This document shows, piece by piece, positions 16,704-24,644 of a DNA stretch of 64,000 bases. The notes beneath the pieces are model-generated. The model saw only the letters and a list, made by a program, of their open reading frames with translations, did not search any database and was not told the DNA's origin. A program made the position numbers and the translations under genes. The first letter of the stretch is position 1. Each line of letters opens with the position of its first letter. The DNA comes from JB111 sp052093225 (GTDB taxonomy: Bacteria; Actinomycetota; Actinomycetes; Actinomycetales; Actinomycetaceae), in the NCBI GenBank assembly GCA_052093225.1, contig JBQDDG010000005.1, forward strand, positions 1-64,000. Direction: 5' to 3'.

Positions 16704-17616
16704 GCGCAGCGGCGAGGTCGGCTCGGCAGGTGCCGGTGAGCCCGGTACGGCAGGCGCCGACGTGACCGGCACGGGAGCGACCGGGACGGCACTGTCCGCA
16801 GGGGCCGACGAGCGCCACCTCGCGATGGCGGCGGCCGCGCGCCGCTGGGGCTGGTGGTACGAGGTCGAGGCCTGGTTCCGCGGCTTCCGCTACTACGCGT
16901 TCTCGGCGCTCATGTACGCCGTCGGGCAGCCGCTCGTCTACATGGTGGCCATGGGCATCGGGCTCGGCACCCTCGTGGGGCAGGGCGCCGGCACGGTCGA
17001 CGGCGTCGACTACCTCACGTTCGTCGGGCCGGCGATCCTCGTCTCCACCGTCGTCATGTCGGTGACCGGCGAGATGACCTACCCGGTGATGGGCGGCTTC
17101 AAGTGGCAGCGGCTCTACTACGCGCCGGCCGCCACCGCGCTCGGCCCGGGCCAGATCGCCCACGGCCACTTCCTCGGCGTCATGCTCCGGTTCGCCGCCC
17201 AGTGCCTCGTCTTCTGGCTCATCATGCTCGCCTTCGGCGCGACGACGTCGCCCGCCTCGGTCCTGCTCGTCCCGGTCGGGGTGCTCGCCGCCGCCGCGTT
17301 CGGCGCCCCCGTCCAGGCCTACGCCTCCACGTTGGAGGACGAGGGCTTCCAGTTCTCGGCGATCCAGCGTTTCGTCGTCATGCCGATGTTCCTCTTCGCC
17401 GGCACGTTCTTCCCGCTGAGCGTCATGCCGGTCTACCTCCAGTGGATCGGCTGGATCTCGCCGGTGTGGCACGGCAGCCAGCTCGCCCGCGTGGTGTCCT
17501 ACGGGGCCGACGTCGCGGGCTGGCTGATCGCCGTGCACATCGTCTTCCTCGTGGCCTGCACGGTGACGGGGCTCGTGTGGTCGAAGCGGTCCTACACGAG
17601 GAGGCTGAGCTCGTGA
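16696..17616 (+). CDS. ABC-2 type permease (NodJ-like), first subunit
   Basis: 306 residues from a TTG at 16696 with GGAG 5 nt upstream; the TTG overlaps the ATPase stop by 8 nt. After a ~50-residue Gly/Ala/Thr-rich leader come six hydrophobic segments, including 'ALMYAVGQPLVYMVAMGIGL' and 'ILVSTVVMSVTG'. The conserved 'FPLSVMP-x-x-x-x-W-I-x-x-x-S-P-x-W-H' pattern near TM5-6 is typical of the ABC-2/NodJ family. The TTG start may lower its translation relative to the ATPase. It forms the membrane channel with the next gene product; substrate (lipid, oligosaccharide or drug) unknown. Confidence 0.85.
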   Translation: MTERSGEVGSAGAGEPGTAGADVTGTGATGTALSAGADERHLAMAAAARRWGWWYEVEAWFRGFRYYAFSALMYAVGQPLVYMVAMGIGLGTLVGQGAGTVDGVDYLTFVGPAILVSTVVMSVTGEMTYPVMGGFKWQRLYYAPAATALGPGQIAHGHFLGVMLRFAAQCLVFWLIMLAFGATTSPASVLLVPVGVLAAAAFGAPVQAYASTLEDEGFQFSAIQRFVVMPMFLFAGTFFPLSVMPVYLQWIGWISPVWHGSQLARVVSYGADVAGWLIAVHIVFLVACTVTGLVWSKRSYTRRLSS

Positions 17617-18410
17617 GCGCGCGGACGGCTCTGGCCTCGCTCTGGTCCGGGAACACGCGCGCCGTCATCGAGCGCGGCTTCGCGGTGGTCTTCGCCCAGA
17701 ACTGGATCATCGTGGTCTCGGGCTTCATCGAGCCCGTGCTCTACCTGCTGGCCATGGGCATCGGGATGGGCGGGCTCGTCGGCGAGGTCTCCGGCCCCGG
17801 CGGGCGCACGGTGGACTACGCCGTCTACATCGCCCCGGCCCTGCTCGCGACCTCGGCGATGAACGGCGCGATCTACGACTCCACGTTCAACGTCTTCTTC
17901 AAGCTGCGCTACGCCCGGCTCTACCAGGCGATGCTGCAGACGAGCCTCGGCCCCCTCGACGTGGCACTCGGCGAGATCTTCATGGCCCTGTTCCGCGGGT
18001 TCATCTACGCCTGCGGGTTCCTCGGCGTCATGGCGCTCATGGGGCTGGTGACGAGCTGGTGGGCGCTGCTCATGGTGCCGGCCGCCGTCCTCGTGGCCTT
18101 CGGGTTCGCGGCGATCGGCATGGGGGTCACGAGCTTCATGACGAGCTTCCAGCAGATGGACGTCATCGGCTTCGTCATGCTCCCGATGTTCCTGCTCTCC
18201 GCCACGCTCTACCCGATCGACGTCTACCCCGAGGCCGTGCAGTGGGTCGTGCAGGCGCTCCCGCTGTGGCACGGCGTGGAGATGATGCGGCACCTGAGCG
18301 TGGGCCACGTCGACCTCGCCACCCTCGGGCACCTCGCCTACTTCATCGGCATGGTCGGGCTCGGCCTGTGGCTGACGACGGGCCGGCTCCGCAAGCTCTT
18401 CCTGCGCTGA
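17613..18410 (+). CDS. ABC-2 type permease (NodJ-like), second subunit
   Basis: 265 residues from GTG 17613, overlapping the preceding stop (GTGA) and preceded by GAGGAGG. Six membrane segments; 'LSATLYPIDVYPEAVQWVVQALPLWHGVEMMR' is the diagnostic ABC-2 C-terminal region. It is homologous in layout to the first permease (both contain 'YLLAMGIG-x-G' / 'YMVAMGIG-x-G'), so the exporter is probably a heterodimer. The gene is convergent with the MFS gene at 18493; the 82 nt between hold a short imperfect direct repeat (GGCTGAGGGC twice) but no clear terminator. Confidence 0.86.
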   Translation: MSARTALASLWSGNTRAVIERGFAVVFAQNWIIVVSGFIEPVLYLLAMGIGMGGLVGEVSGPGGRTVDYAVYIAPALLATSAMNGAIYDSTFNVFFKLRYARLYQAMLQTSLGPLDVALGEIFMALFRGFIYACGFLGVMALMGLVTSWWALLMVPAAVLVAFGFAAIGMGVTSFMTSFQQMDVIGFVMLPMFLLSATLYPIDVYPEAVQWVVQALPLWHGVEMMRHLSVGHVDLATLGHLAYFIGMVGLGLWLTTGRLRKLFLR

Positions 18411-18492
18411 CGGTCGGCCCGGGTGCCCGGTCGGACCGGCAGGTCAGGACTTCGGCTGAGGGCGGGCCAGGTCTCCGGCTGAGGGCAGGTCG

Positions 18493-19767
18493 TCAGGGCC
18501 GGGGGTCGTCGGCGTCATAGGCGAGGAAGCGGCGCTGGACCGTCACGAGCGCGGTGAGCGCCACGACGCAGGCGAGGCCCGCGCCGAGCAGCGCCCACGC
18601 CTCGCCGGTCAGCGTGGACAGGGACCCGAGGAGGAACTCGCCGAGCCGCGGGCCGCCCGCCACCACCACGACGAAGATGCCCTGCAGCCGACCGCGCAGG
18701 TGGTCCGGGGCGGCGACCTGCATGATCGTCGTGCGGAAGACCATCGCCACCGAGTCCGACGCACCCGCGGCGGCCAGCGCGACGCACGCGAGCACGAGCG
18801 CCCAGGGCTCGTCGAGCCGCCCCGAGACCAGGACGACGACGCCGAGCAGCGCGATCGAGACGCCGTAGCCACCGACCGCCGCGACAGTCCCGACGCCCTG
18901 GCGCCGCACCCGCCCCACGGGCCCGGAGAACGTCATCGCCGTCAGGGCGCCGGCGGCCATCGCGGCCGAGAGGATCCCCGTCGTGCCCTCCGTCCCCCCG
19001 AGCCACACGATCGCGACGGCGGGCAGCAGGGCCCGCGGGTTGGCGAGAACCATCGCGCAGAAGTCGGTGAGGAACGTCATCCGGATGTTGGGGGCGGTGA
19101 CGAGGAACCGGACGCCGTCGGCCACGGACCGCAGCCCCGGCATCCGGGCGCGGACCCCGGCGACGCTGCCCTCGGGCGGCACCGGCGGCAGCGACCACAT
19201 CCCCCACATCGCCACCGTGTAGAGCAGCGCGTCGCCCGCGTAGGTGACCGTGTAGCCGACGTGCTCCACGAGGAAGCCGGCGAGCAGCGGCCCGACGAGC
19301 ATCGAGCCGGACATGACGACGGCGTTGAGCGCGTTCGCGGCCGGGATCTGGGCGCGGGGCAGGAGCCTCGGGTAGATCGCCGAGCGCGCGGGGGAGACGA
19401 TCGCGAACCCGGTCGAGTGCAGCGCGACCAGGGCGTAGAGCACCCAGGTCTCCGTGTTCCCGAGCGCGGCCTGGGCGACGTTGAGCCCGCCGGTGATCCA
19501 CAGGAGGACGCCACCGGCGAGAGCCACCTTTCGGCGGTCGAAGGTGTCGATGACGGCACCGCCGTACAGGCCGACGACGACGATCGGCACGAGCGCGAAC
19601 AGGCCGACGAGGCCGACGGACAACGACGAACCGGTGAGGGCGAACAGCTGCAGCGCGATCGCCGTCGTCGCGAGCTGGGCCCCGACGGCGGAGGCCAGCT
19701 GACCGATCCACAGGTGCCGGTAGGGCACCGAATCGCGCAGGGGCGTGAGGTCGACGAGAAGGCCCAC
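18493..19767 (-). CDS. MFS transporter (EntS-like exporter)
   Basis: 424 residues from GTG 19767, one base after the stop of the MMPL gene, so the two are cotranscribed and coupled. Twelve hydrophobic segments; 'YGGAVIDTFDRRKVAL' is the loop 2-3 motif A, and 'SPARSAIYPRLLPRAQIPAANAL' is typical of the enterobactin-exporter EntS/MFS_3 group. Family members export siderophores or drugs; no siderophore genes are in view. Inner membrane. Confidence 0.85.
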   Translation of the reverse strand: MGLLVDLTPLRDSVPYRHLWIGQLASAVGAQLATTAIALQLFALTGSSLSVGLVGLFALVPIVVVGLYGGAVIDTFDRRKVALAGGVLLWITGGLNVAQAALGNTETWVLYALVALHSTGFAIVSPARSAIYPRLLPRAQIPAANALNAVVMSGSMLVGPLLAGFLVEHVGYTVTYAGDALLYTVAMWGMWSLPPVPPEGSVAGVRARMPGLRSVADGVRFLVTAPNIRMTFLTDFCAMVLANPRALLPAVAIVWLGGTEGTTGILSAAMAAGALTAMTFSGPVGRVRRQGVGTVAAVGGYGVSIALLGVVVLVSGRLDEPWALVLACVALAAAGASDSVAMVFRTTIMQVAAPDHLRGRLQGIFVVVVAGGPRLGEFLLGSLSTLTGEAWALLGAGLACVVALTALVTVQRRFLAYDADDPRP

Positions 19768-19768
19768 C

Positions 19769-22021
19769 TCAGTGCTCGATGGCCAGGCGCTCGTACAGGC
19801 GGCGCAGGGGGCGCGGCGCCCACCAGTTCCACCGGCCCAGCAGCGTCATGGTGGCGGGGACGAGCAGCAGGCGCACGAGCGTGGCGTCGATGAGCACGGT
19901 GAGCGCGAGCCCGAGGCCGACCTGCTGGATGGCGTCGATCTGCCCGAGGGCGAAGCCGAGGAAGACGGCGATGATGATGGCCGCCGCGGACGTGATGATC
20001 CGGCCGGAGCGCTGCAGTCCCCGCTCGACGGCGAGGTCGTTGTCCCCGGTGGCGTCCCAGTACTCCTTGATGCGCGCGAGCAGGAAGACCTCGTAGTCCA
20101 TCGCGAGGCCGAACCCGAAGGCGACGATGATCGCGACGACGTAGGTCTCCAGGCCCGCGTGCGGCTCGGAGAGCCCGATGAGGCCGGAGCCGGTCTCCGT
20201 GGTGAAGAGCCACGTGGTGAGCCCGAGCGAGGCGGCGATCGAGAGCAGGTTGATGAGCAGCGCCTTGAGCGGGATGAGCAGGGACCCGGTCATGAGGAAG
20301 AGCAGGACGAACACCGCGGCGACGACGACGCCCGCCGTCAGCGGGAGCCCGTCCACGAGGGCGTCGGTGAAGTCGATCTGGGAACCGGCCGTGCCGCCGG
20401 TGAACGTCTCGAAGCCCGGATCGATCGCGCGGATCGCCTCGGTGGCGGCCGTGCCGGCGGCGTCCCCGGCGTCGTCGGTGGTCAGCTGCACGGTGACCAG
20501 CGAGCGGCCGTCCTCGAGCGGGCTCGGCTCGCCGACGGACTCGACGCCGTCGACCGCCGCGACCTCCTCGCGCCACTCGGCCAGCTCGTCGGGGGCGGCG
20601 TCGGCCACGGTGTAGACGTCGGGGTACCCGAGCGCCGGGTAGTCCTCGGCGACGATGCGGATCGCCTCCCCGGTGCCGGTGTCGGCCGGGACCATCTCGA
20701 CGGTCGACGCGCGCAGGGTCATGTTCGACAGCGGGACGAGCAGGACGCCGAGCACGGCGACGACGCCGACGAGGATCGCCCAGGGGCGGGCGTGCACGAA
20801 CCGGGCGAGCCGCGAGAAGGCTCCCTCGTCCGAGCCGGAGTCCCCGAACACGCGGGCGAGCACCCGCAGGCCGGGCACGCGGGACAGGGCGGAGCCTCGG
20901 GCGAGCCGGTGGCCGAGCAGCACGAGGAGCGCCGGCAGGAGCGTGACCGCGGCGGCGACGGCGAGGAGCACGACGGCGACGGCGCCGGCCGAGATCGTCG
21001 TGAGGATGTCGGGCTTCATCAGGAGCAGGCCGGCCACGGAGATCGCCACGGTGACGGCCGAGAAGAACACGGTGCGGCCGGCCGTCTCCACGCTCGTCGC
21101 GACCGCCGTGAGCAGGCGTGGGTCGCGCCGGAGCAGCGCGGCGTCGCCGTCGGCGTCGTCGTGCAGGCGCTGGACCTCCTCGCGGAACCGGGACACGACG
21201 AGCAGCCCGTAGTCGATGGAGAGCCCGAGTCCGAGCACGGTGACGACGTTGAGCACGAAGGACTGGATGTCCATCGCGTAGGTGAGGCCGAGCAGGGCCG
21301 CCATGCCGGCGACGATCGAGGCCAGCGCGCCGATGATCGGCAGCGCGGCGGCGAGGAACCCGCCGAAGACGAGGACCATGATGAGCAGCGCGACCGGCAG
21401 CCCGATCGCCTCGCCGCGGACGAGATCCTCCTGGATCTGGGCGTTGATGGCGTCGACGACGAGCTCGCCCGAGGTGAGGTGTGCCTGCGCATCGGGGCCG
21501 AGCGCCGAGACGTCGGTGTCCTCCATGAGGGCGGTGACCGCGGCGTGCGCGGCCGAGACCTCGGCGTCGGAGCCGGCTTCGAGGGTGGCGGTGACGGCGA
21601 CGCCGTCGCCGCCGGTGGAGACGACCGGGGCGGCCGCCTCGTCAGTGACGCCGCCGGGGAAGGCGGCCGGCGAGACGGCGCCGGTGACGCCGTCGGTGGC
21701 CGCGAGGTCCTCGGTGAGCGGGCCGAGCACCTCGACCACCGACTGCTGGGTCCCCGGGTCCGCGAGGTCGATGCCGGTGACGACCATGGTCACCGTGTCG
21801 GCGGAGGCCGAGGCGTCGTCGAGCACGCGGGAGGCGATGGTGGACTGGGACCCCTCGATGACGGGTTCGTCGCCGGCGGCCATGCGGTCGAAGAGTCCGT
21901 CGCCGCCGAGGCCGGTGAGGGCCCAGGCGCCTCCGAGGGCGACGATCACCGCCCAGGCGAGGACGACGAGACGGGGCCATGCCGTGACGAGTCGGCCGAG
22001 TGCGCGGAACACGTGCCTCAT
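19769..22021 (-). CDS. MMPL/RND-family membrane transporter
   Basis: 750 residues from ATG 22021 (no strong ribosome binding site; a G-rich stretch lies further upstream). Architecture: TM1, a large extracytoplasmic domain, six TMs containing 'IGLPVALLIMVLVFGGFLAA' and 'GLGLSIDYGLLVVSRFREE', a second extracytoplasmic domain, and a final TM set with 'AFGFGLAMDYEVFLLARIKE'. The Asp-Tyr pairs in the two D-Y motifs are the conserved proton-relay residues of MMPL proteins. Such proteins export lipids, polyketides or drugs. It is the first gene of a two-gene operon with an MFS exporter. The 318 bp upstream hold an unusual repeat cluster. Confidence 0.92.
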   Translation of the reverse strand: MRHVFRALGRLVTAWPRLVVLAWAVIVALGGAWALTGLGGDGLFDRMAAGDEPVIEGSQSTIASRVLDDASASADTVTMVVTGIDLADPGTQQSVVEVLGPLTEDLAATDGVTGAVSPAAFPGGVTDEAAAPVVSTGGDGVAVTATLEAGSDAEVSAAHAAVTALMEDTDVSALGPDAQAHLTSGELVVDAINAQIQEDLVRGEAIGLPVALLIMVLVFGGFLAAALPIIGALASIVAGMAALLGLTYAMDIQSFVLNVVTVLGLGLSIDYGLLVVSRFREEVQRLHDDADGDAALLRRDPRLLTAVATSVETAGRTVFFSAVTVAISVAGLLLMKPDILTTISAGAVAVVLLAVAAAVTLLPALLVLLGHRLARGSALSRVPGLRVLARVFGDSGSDEGAFSRLARFVHARPWAILVGVVAVLGVLLVPLSNMTLRASTVEMVPADTGTGEAIRIVAEDYPALGYPDVYTVADAAPDELAEWREEVAAVDGVESVGEPSPLEDGRSLVTVQLTTDDAGDAAGTAATEAIRAIDPGFETFTGGTAGSQIDFTDALVDGLPLTAGVVVAAVFVLLFLMTGSLLIPLKALLINLLSIAASLGLTTWLFTTETGSGLIGLSEPHAGLETYVVAIIVAFGFGLAMDYEVFLLARIKEYWDATGDNDLAVERGLQRSGRIITSAAAIIIAVFLGFALGQIDAIQQVGLGLALTVLIDATLVRLLLVPATMTLLGRWNWWAPRPLRRLYERLAIEH

Positions 22022-22074
22022 CGTGGCACCGCAGCCCCCTCCCGGACCGAGGCGTCCATCACCCCCCTCCGTCC

Positions 22075-22286
22075 AGATTGCGGTTCGTCGGTGTCGAGAT
22101 TGCGGTTCGTCGTCGACTGGGCTCAGGTCGTCGTCGACGGAGCTCAGGTGCCGCGCCGAGGACCGGAGCGGGGGTCGCTCGTCGCGCTCTCGGTGAGCAC
22201 CAACCGCAATCTCGGTGGCCACCAACCGCAATCTCGGTAAGCCAGATCCCACCAACCGCACTCTCGGTGAGCACCAACCGCAATCT
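22075..22286. repeat. Cluster of six AGATTGCGGTT repeats, two direct and four inverted
   Basis: Forward copies at 22075-22085 and 22097-22107; reverse-complement copies at 22202-22212, 22224-22234, 22254-22264 (one mismatch) and 22276-22286. Neighbouring copies are spaced by exactly 22 bp (30 bp once). The wider unit reads ACCAACCGCAATCTCGGT on the plus strand. The cluster fills the gap between the divergent MMPL and rarA genes. The rest of 22022-22339 shows no gene. Confidence 0.9.
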
Positions 22287-22327
22287 CGACGGTGGGCGGG
22301 AGCGGGGCGGGTGACGGGGGTGCTCCG

Positions 22328-22333
22328 TAGGCT
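22328..22333 (+). promoter_or_regulatory. -10 TAGGCT of leaderless rarA
   Basis: TAGGCT ends 6 nt before GTG 22340; no ribosome binding site is present. Confidence 0.6.
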
Positions 22334-22339
22334 GGGGCG

Positions 22340-23701
22340 GTGGACCTGTTCACCGCTGCGGCGACCTCCGACGACGGCACGCCCGAGCCCTCGGCCGGCG
22401 CGCCGCTCGCGGTGCGCATGCGTCCGGCGAGCCCGGAGGAGGTCCTCGGGCAGGACCACCTGCTCGCGCCCGGCCAGCCGCTGCGTCGCCTTCTCGAGCC
22501 CGTCGACGCCGCCGGCACGCGCCGCACCGCACCCGCCTCCGTGGTCCTGTGGGGCCCGCCGGGGACCGGCAAGACCACCATCGCCTACCTCGTCGCCCGC
22601 GCGTCCGGCCGGAGGTTCGTCGAGCTCTCCGCGGTCACCGCCGGTGTCAAGGACGTGCGCGGCGTCGTCGAGTCCGCACGCCGCTCGCTGGTGACATCCG
22701 GACGCGAGACCGTGCTGTTCGTCGACGAGGTCCACCGCTTCACCACCACCCAGCAGGACGCGCTGCTCCCGGCGGTGGAGAACCGGTGGATCACGCTGGT
22801 GGCCGCCACAACCGAGAACCCGAGCTTCTCCGTCAACGCGCCGCTCCTGTCCCGCTCGCTGCTGCTCACGCTGCGGGCGCTGACGAGCGACGACGTCCGC
22901 CGCGTCGTCGACCGCGCCCTCACCGACGAGCGGGGTCTGGCCGGGTCGCTCACGCTGGCCGCCGACGCGAACGAGATCCTCGTCCGGCTCGCCGGGGCGG
23001 ACGCCCGCAAGGCGCTGACGATCCTCGAGGCGGCGGCCGCGGCCGCCGAGGACGCCGGCGACGCCGAGATCACCCCCGCCCACGTCGAGGCGGCGATCGA
23101 CGTGGCGGCCGTCGTCTACGACCGCGAGGGTGACCAGCACTACGACGTGATCTCCGCGTTCATCAAGTCGATGCGGGGTTCCGACGTCGACGCCGCCCTG
23201 CACTACCTCGCGCGCATGATCGCGGCGGGGGAGGACCCGCGGTTCATCGCCCGCCGGATCATCGTGCACGCCTCGGAGGACGTCGGCATGGCGGACCCGA
23301 CGGCGCTGCAGGTCGCGGTCGCCGCCGCGCAGGCGGTCCAGCTCATCGGCATGCCCGAGGGGCGGATCCCGCTGGCGCAGGCCGTCATCCACATCGCGTC
23401 GGCCCCGAAGTCCAACGCCGCGTGCGTCGGCATCGACGAGGCTCTCGCCGACGTGCGCCAGGGGCTCTCCGGCCAGGTCCCGCACCACCTGCGCGACGCC
23501 CACTACTCGGGGGCCGAGTCGGTCGGGCACGGGGTCGGTTACCGCTACCCGCACGACGACCCCCGGGGCGTGCTCGGCCAGTCCCACCTGCCTGACGAGC
23601 TCGCCGACGCGAGCTACTACCGGCCGACCACCCACGGGTTCGAGCGCGAGATCACAGCTCGGATGGGGGCCATCCGCTCGATCCTGCGCGAGGGCCGCTG
23701 A
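22340..23701 (+). CDS. rarA: Replication-associated recombination protein A (MgsA/RarA AAA+ ATPase)
   Basis: 453 residues from GTG 22340, set by the -10 hexamer 6 nt upstream. N-terminal 'VRMRPASPEEVLGQDHL' is the RarA hallmark; Walker A GPPGTGKT at residues 72-79; Walker B 'VLFVDEVHRF'; sensor 1 'AATTENPSF'. The C-terminal oligomerisation domain contains 'YDVISAFIKSMRGSDVDAALHYLARM' and 'RRIIVHASEDVGMADP', both strongly conserved. RarA/Mgs1 forms a tetramer that acts at stalled replication forks, related to clamp-loader ATPases. It lies immediately upstream of the rpsD promoter. Cytoplasmic. Confidence 0.95.
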   Translation: MDLFTAAATSDDGTPEPSAGAPLAVRMRPASPEEVLGQDHLLAPGQPLRRLLEPVDAAGTRRTAPASVVLWGPPGTGKTTIAYLVARASGRRFVELSAVTAGVKDVRGVVESARRSLVTSGRETVLFVDEVHRFTTTQQDALLPAVENRWITLVAATTENPSFSVNAPLLSRSLLLTLRALTSDDVRRVVDRALTDERGLAGSLTLAADANEILVRLAGADARKALTILEAAAAAAEDAGDAEITPAHVEAAIDVAAVVYDREGDQHYDVISAFIKSMRGSDVDAALHYLARMIAAGEDPRFIARRIIVHASEDVGMADPTALQVAVAAAQAVQLIGMPEGRIPLAQAVIHIASAPKSNAACVGIDEALADVRQGLSGQVPHHLRDAHYSGAESVGHGVGYRYPHDDPRGVLGQSHLPDELADASYYRPTTHGFEREITARMGAIRSILREGR

Positions 23702-23707
23702 TATCCT
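23702..23707 (+). promoter_or_regulatory. -10 TATCCT of rpsD
   Basis: TATCCT starts inside the rarA stop codon region and would give a leader of about 130 nt before the rpsD ATG at 23845. The leader (23713-23844) is GC-rich and could fold; in many bacteria S4 controls its own mRNA, but no match to a known S4 leader is claimed. Confidence 0.5.
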
Positions 23708-23844
23708 GCCCGGGTTGTCCAGTGCCAACCGGCGCGGACACTCCTGGGGTCCTGGCCACCGCCGGCACCGCCGGCCTCGTACGGGTCGACCCCACGCCGT
23801 CGGCGCAGCGCCGCTCGGTCGTGACCAGAGTAAGGACAAGTTGC

Positions 23845-24468
23845 ATGGCTCCCAGCCGTACCCGTCGCCAGGTGCGCCTCTCGCGCGCCCTCGGCCTCGC
23901 CCTCACCCCGAAGGCCCAGAAGTACTTCGACAAGCGCCCCTACGGCCCCGGTGAGCACGGCCGTGCGCGCCGCCGCCAGGACTCGGACTACTCGGTCCGG
24001 CTCAAGGAGAAGCAGCGCCTGCGTGCCCAGTACGGGCTCCGCGAGGCCCAGATGACCCGCGTCTTCGAGGAGGCCCGTCGCGAGCCGGGCATGACCGGTG
24101 AGTCGCTGGTCGAGCTGCTCGAGATGCGCCTGGACGCACTCGTCCTGCGCTCCGGCTTCGCCCGCACCACGGCGCAGGCCCGCCAGGCCGTCGTGCACCG
24201 CCACATCCTCGTCGACGGCAAGATCGTCGACCGTCCCTCGTTCCGCGTGCAGCCCGGCTCGATCATCCAGGTCAAGCCCCGCTCGCAGACGATGACGCCG
24301 TTCCAGGTGGCCGCCGCCGGCGCGCACCGCGACGTGCTGCCCGAGCTGCCGCCCTACCTCGACGTCTCGCTGGAGAAGCTGCGCGCCGAGCTCAAGCGCC
24401 GCCCGGCCCGTCCCGAGGTCCCCGTGACCTGCGACGTCCAGCTCGTCGTCGAGTACTACTCGCGCTGA
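23845..24468 (+). CDS. rpsD: 30S ribosomal protein S4
   Basis: 207 residues from ATG 23845 with AAGGA upstream. N-terminal 'RRQVRLSRALGLAL' and 'KRPYGPGEHG', then the S4 RNA-binding domain ('LDALVLRSGFARTTAQARQAVVHRHILVDGKIVDRPSFRVQPG'). The form without the zinc-binding cysteines is typical of C-minus S4. S4 nucleates 30S assembly by binding 16S rRNA. Standing alone with its own promoter and terminator, rather than in the rpsM-rpsK-rpsD-rpoA operon, is the arrangement seen in Micrococcales. Confidence 0.97.
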   Translation: MAPSRTRRQVRLSRALGLALTPKAQKYFDKRPYGPGEHGRARRRQDSDYSVRLKEKQRLRAQYGLREAQMTRVFEEARREPGMTGESLVELLEMRLDALVLRSGFARTTAQARQAVVHRHILVDGKIVDRPSFRVQPGSIIQVKPRSQTMTPFQVAAAGAHRDVLPELPPYLDVSLEKLRAELKRRPARPEVPVTCDVQLVVEYYSR

Positions 24469-24483
24469 TCGACTACCGCGTCG

Positions 24484-24511
24484 CGCCCCGGTCACTTCTG
24501 TGACCGGGGCG
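24484..24511 (+). terminator. rpsD terminator hairpin
   Basis: Perfect 12-bp inverted repeat (24484-24495 / 24500-24511, CGCCCCGGTCAC) with loop TTCT, starting 15 nt after the rpsD stop. No U-tract follows. Confidence 0.8.
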
Positions 24512-24577
24512 TACGTGACTCAGGACCGCTTCCGCCCCGGCGCCGCAGCCGGGGCGGGCGCGGCCCGGCGGCCGCGA

Positions 24578-24583
24578 TAGTCT
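24578..24583 (+). promoter_or_regulatory. -10 TAGTCT of the alaS operon
   Basis: TAGTCT fits TANNNT; transcription from about 24590 gives a 55-nt leader containing AAGAGGA before ATG 24645. Confidence 0.5.
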
Positions 24584-24644
24584 GCCCCGAGCCGTCCGGG
24601 CGCCCCCACGCCCGAGGACACCCCCGAACCGCCGAAGAGGACCG

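Noticed and set aside
22075..22286. A CRISPR array or IS end
   Set aside because: Spacers are too short and copies occur in both orientations; no cas genes or transposase are nearby.
19769..23839. A 1356-residue minus-strand frame through rarA into the MMPL gene
   Set aside because: The region above 22021 is antisense to rarA, and the MMPL family begins at the ATG at 22021.
24584..24644. A T-box riboswitch before alaS
   Set aside because: The leader is only about 55-60 nt, too short, and no T-box core sequence is present.
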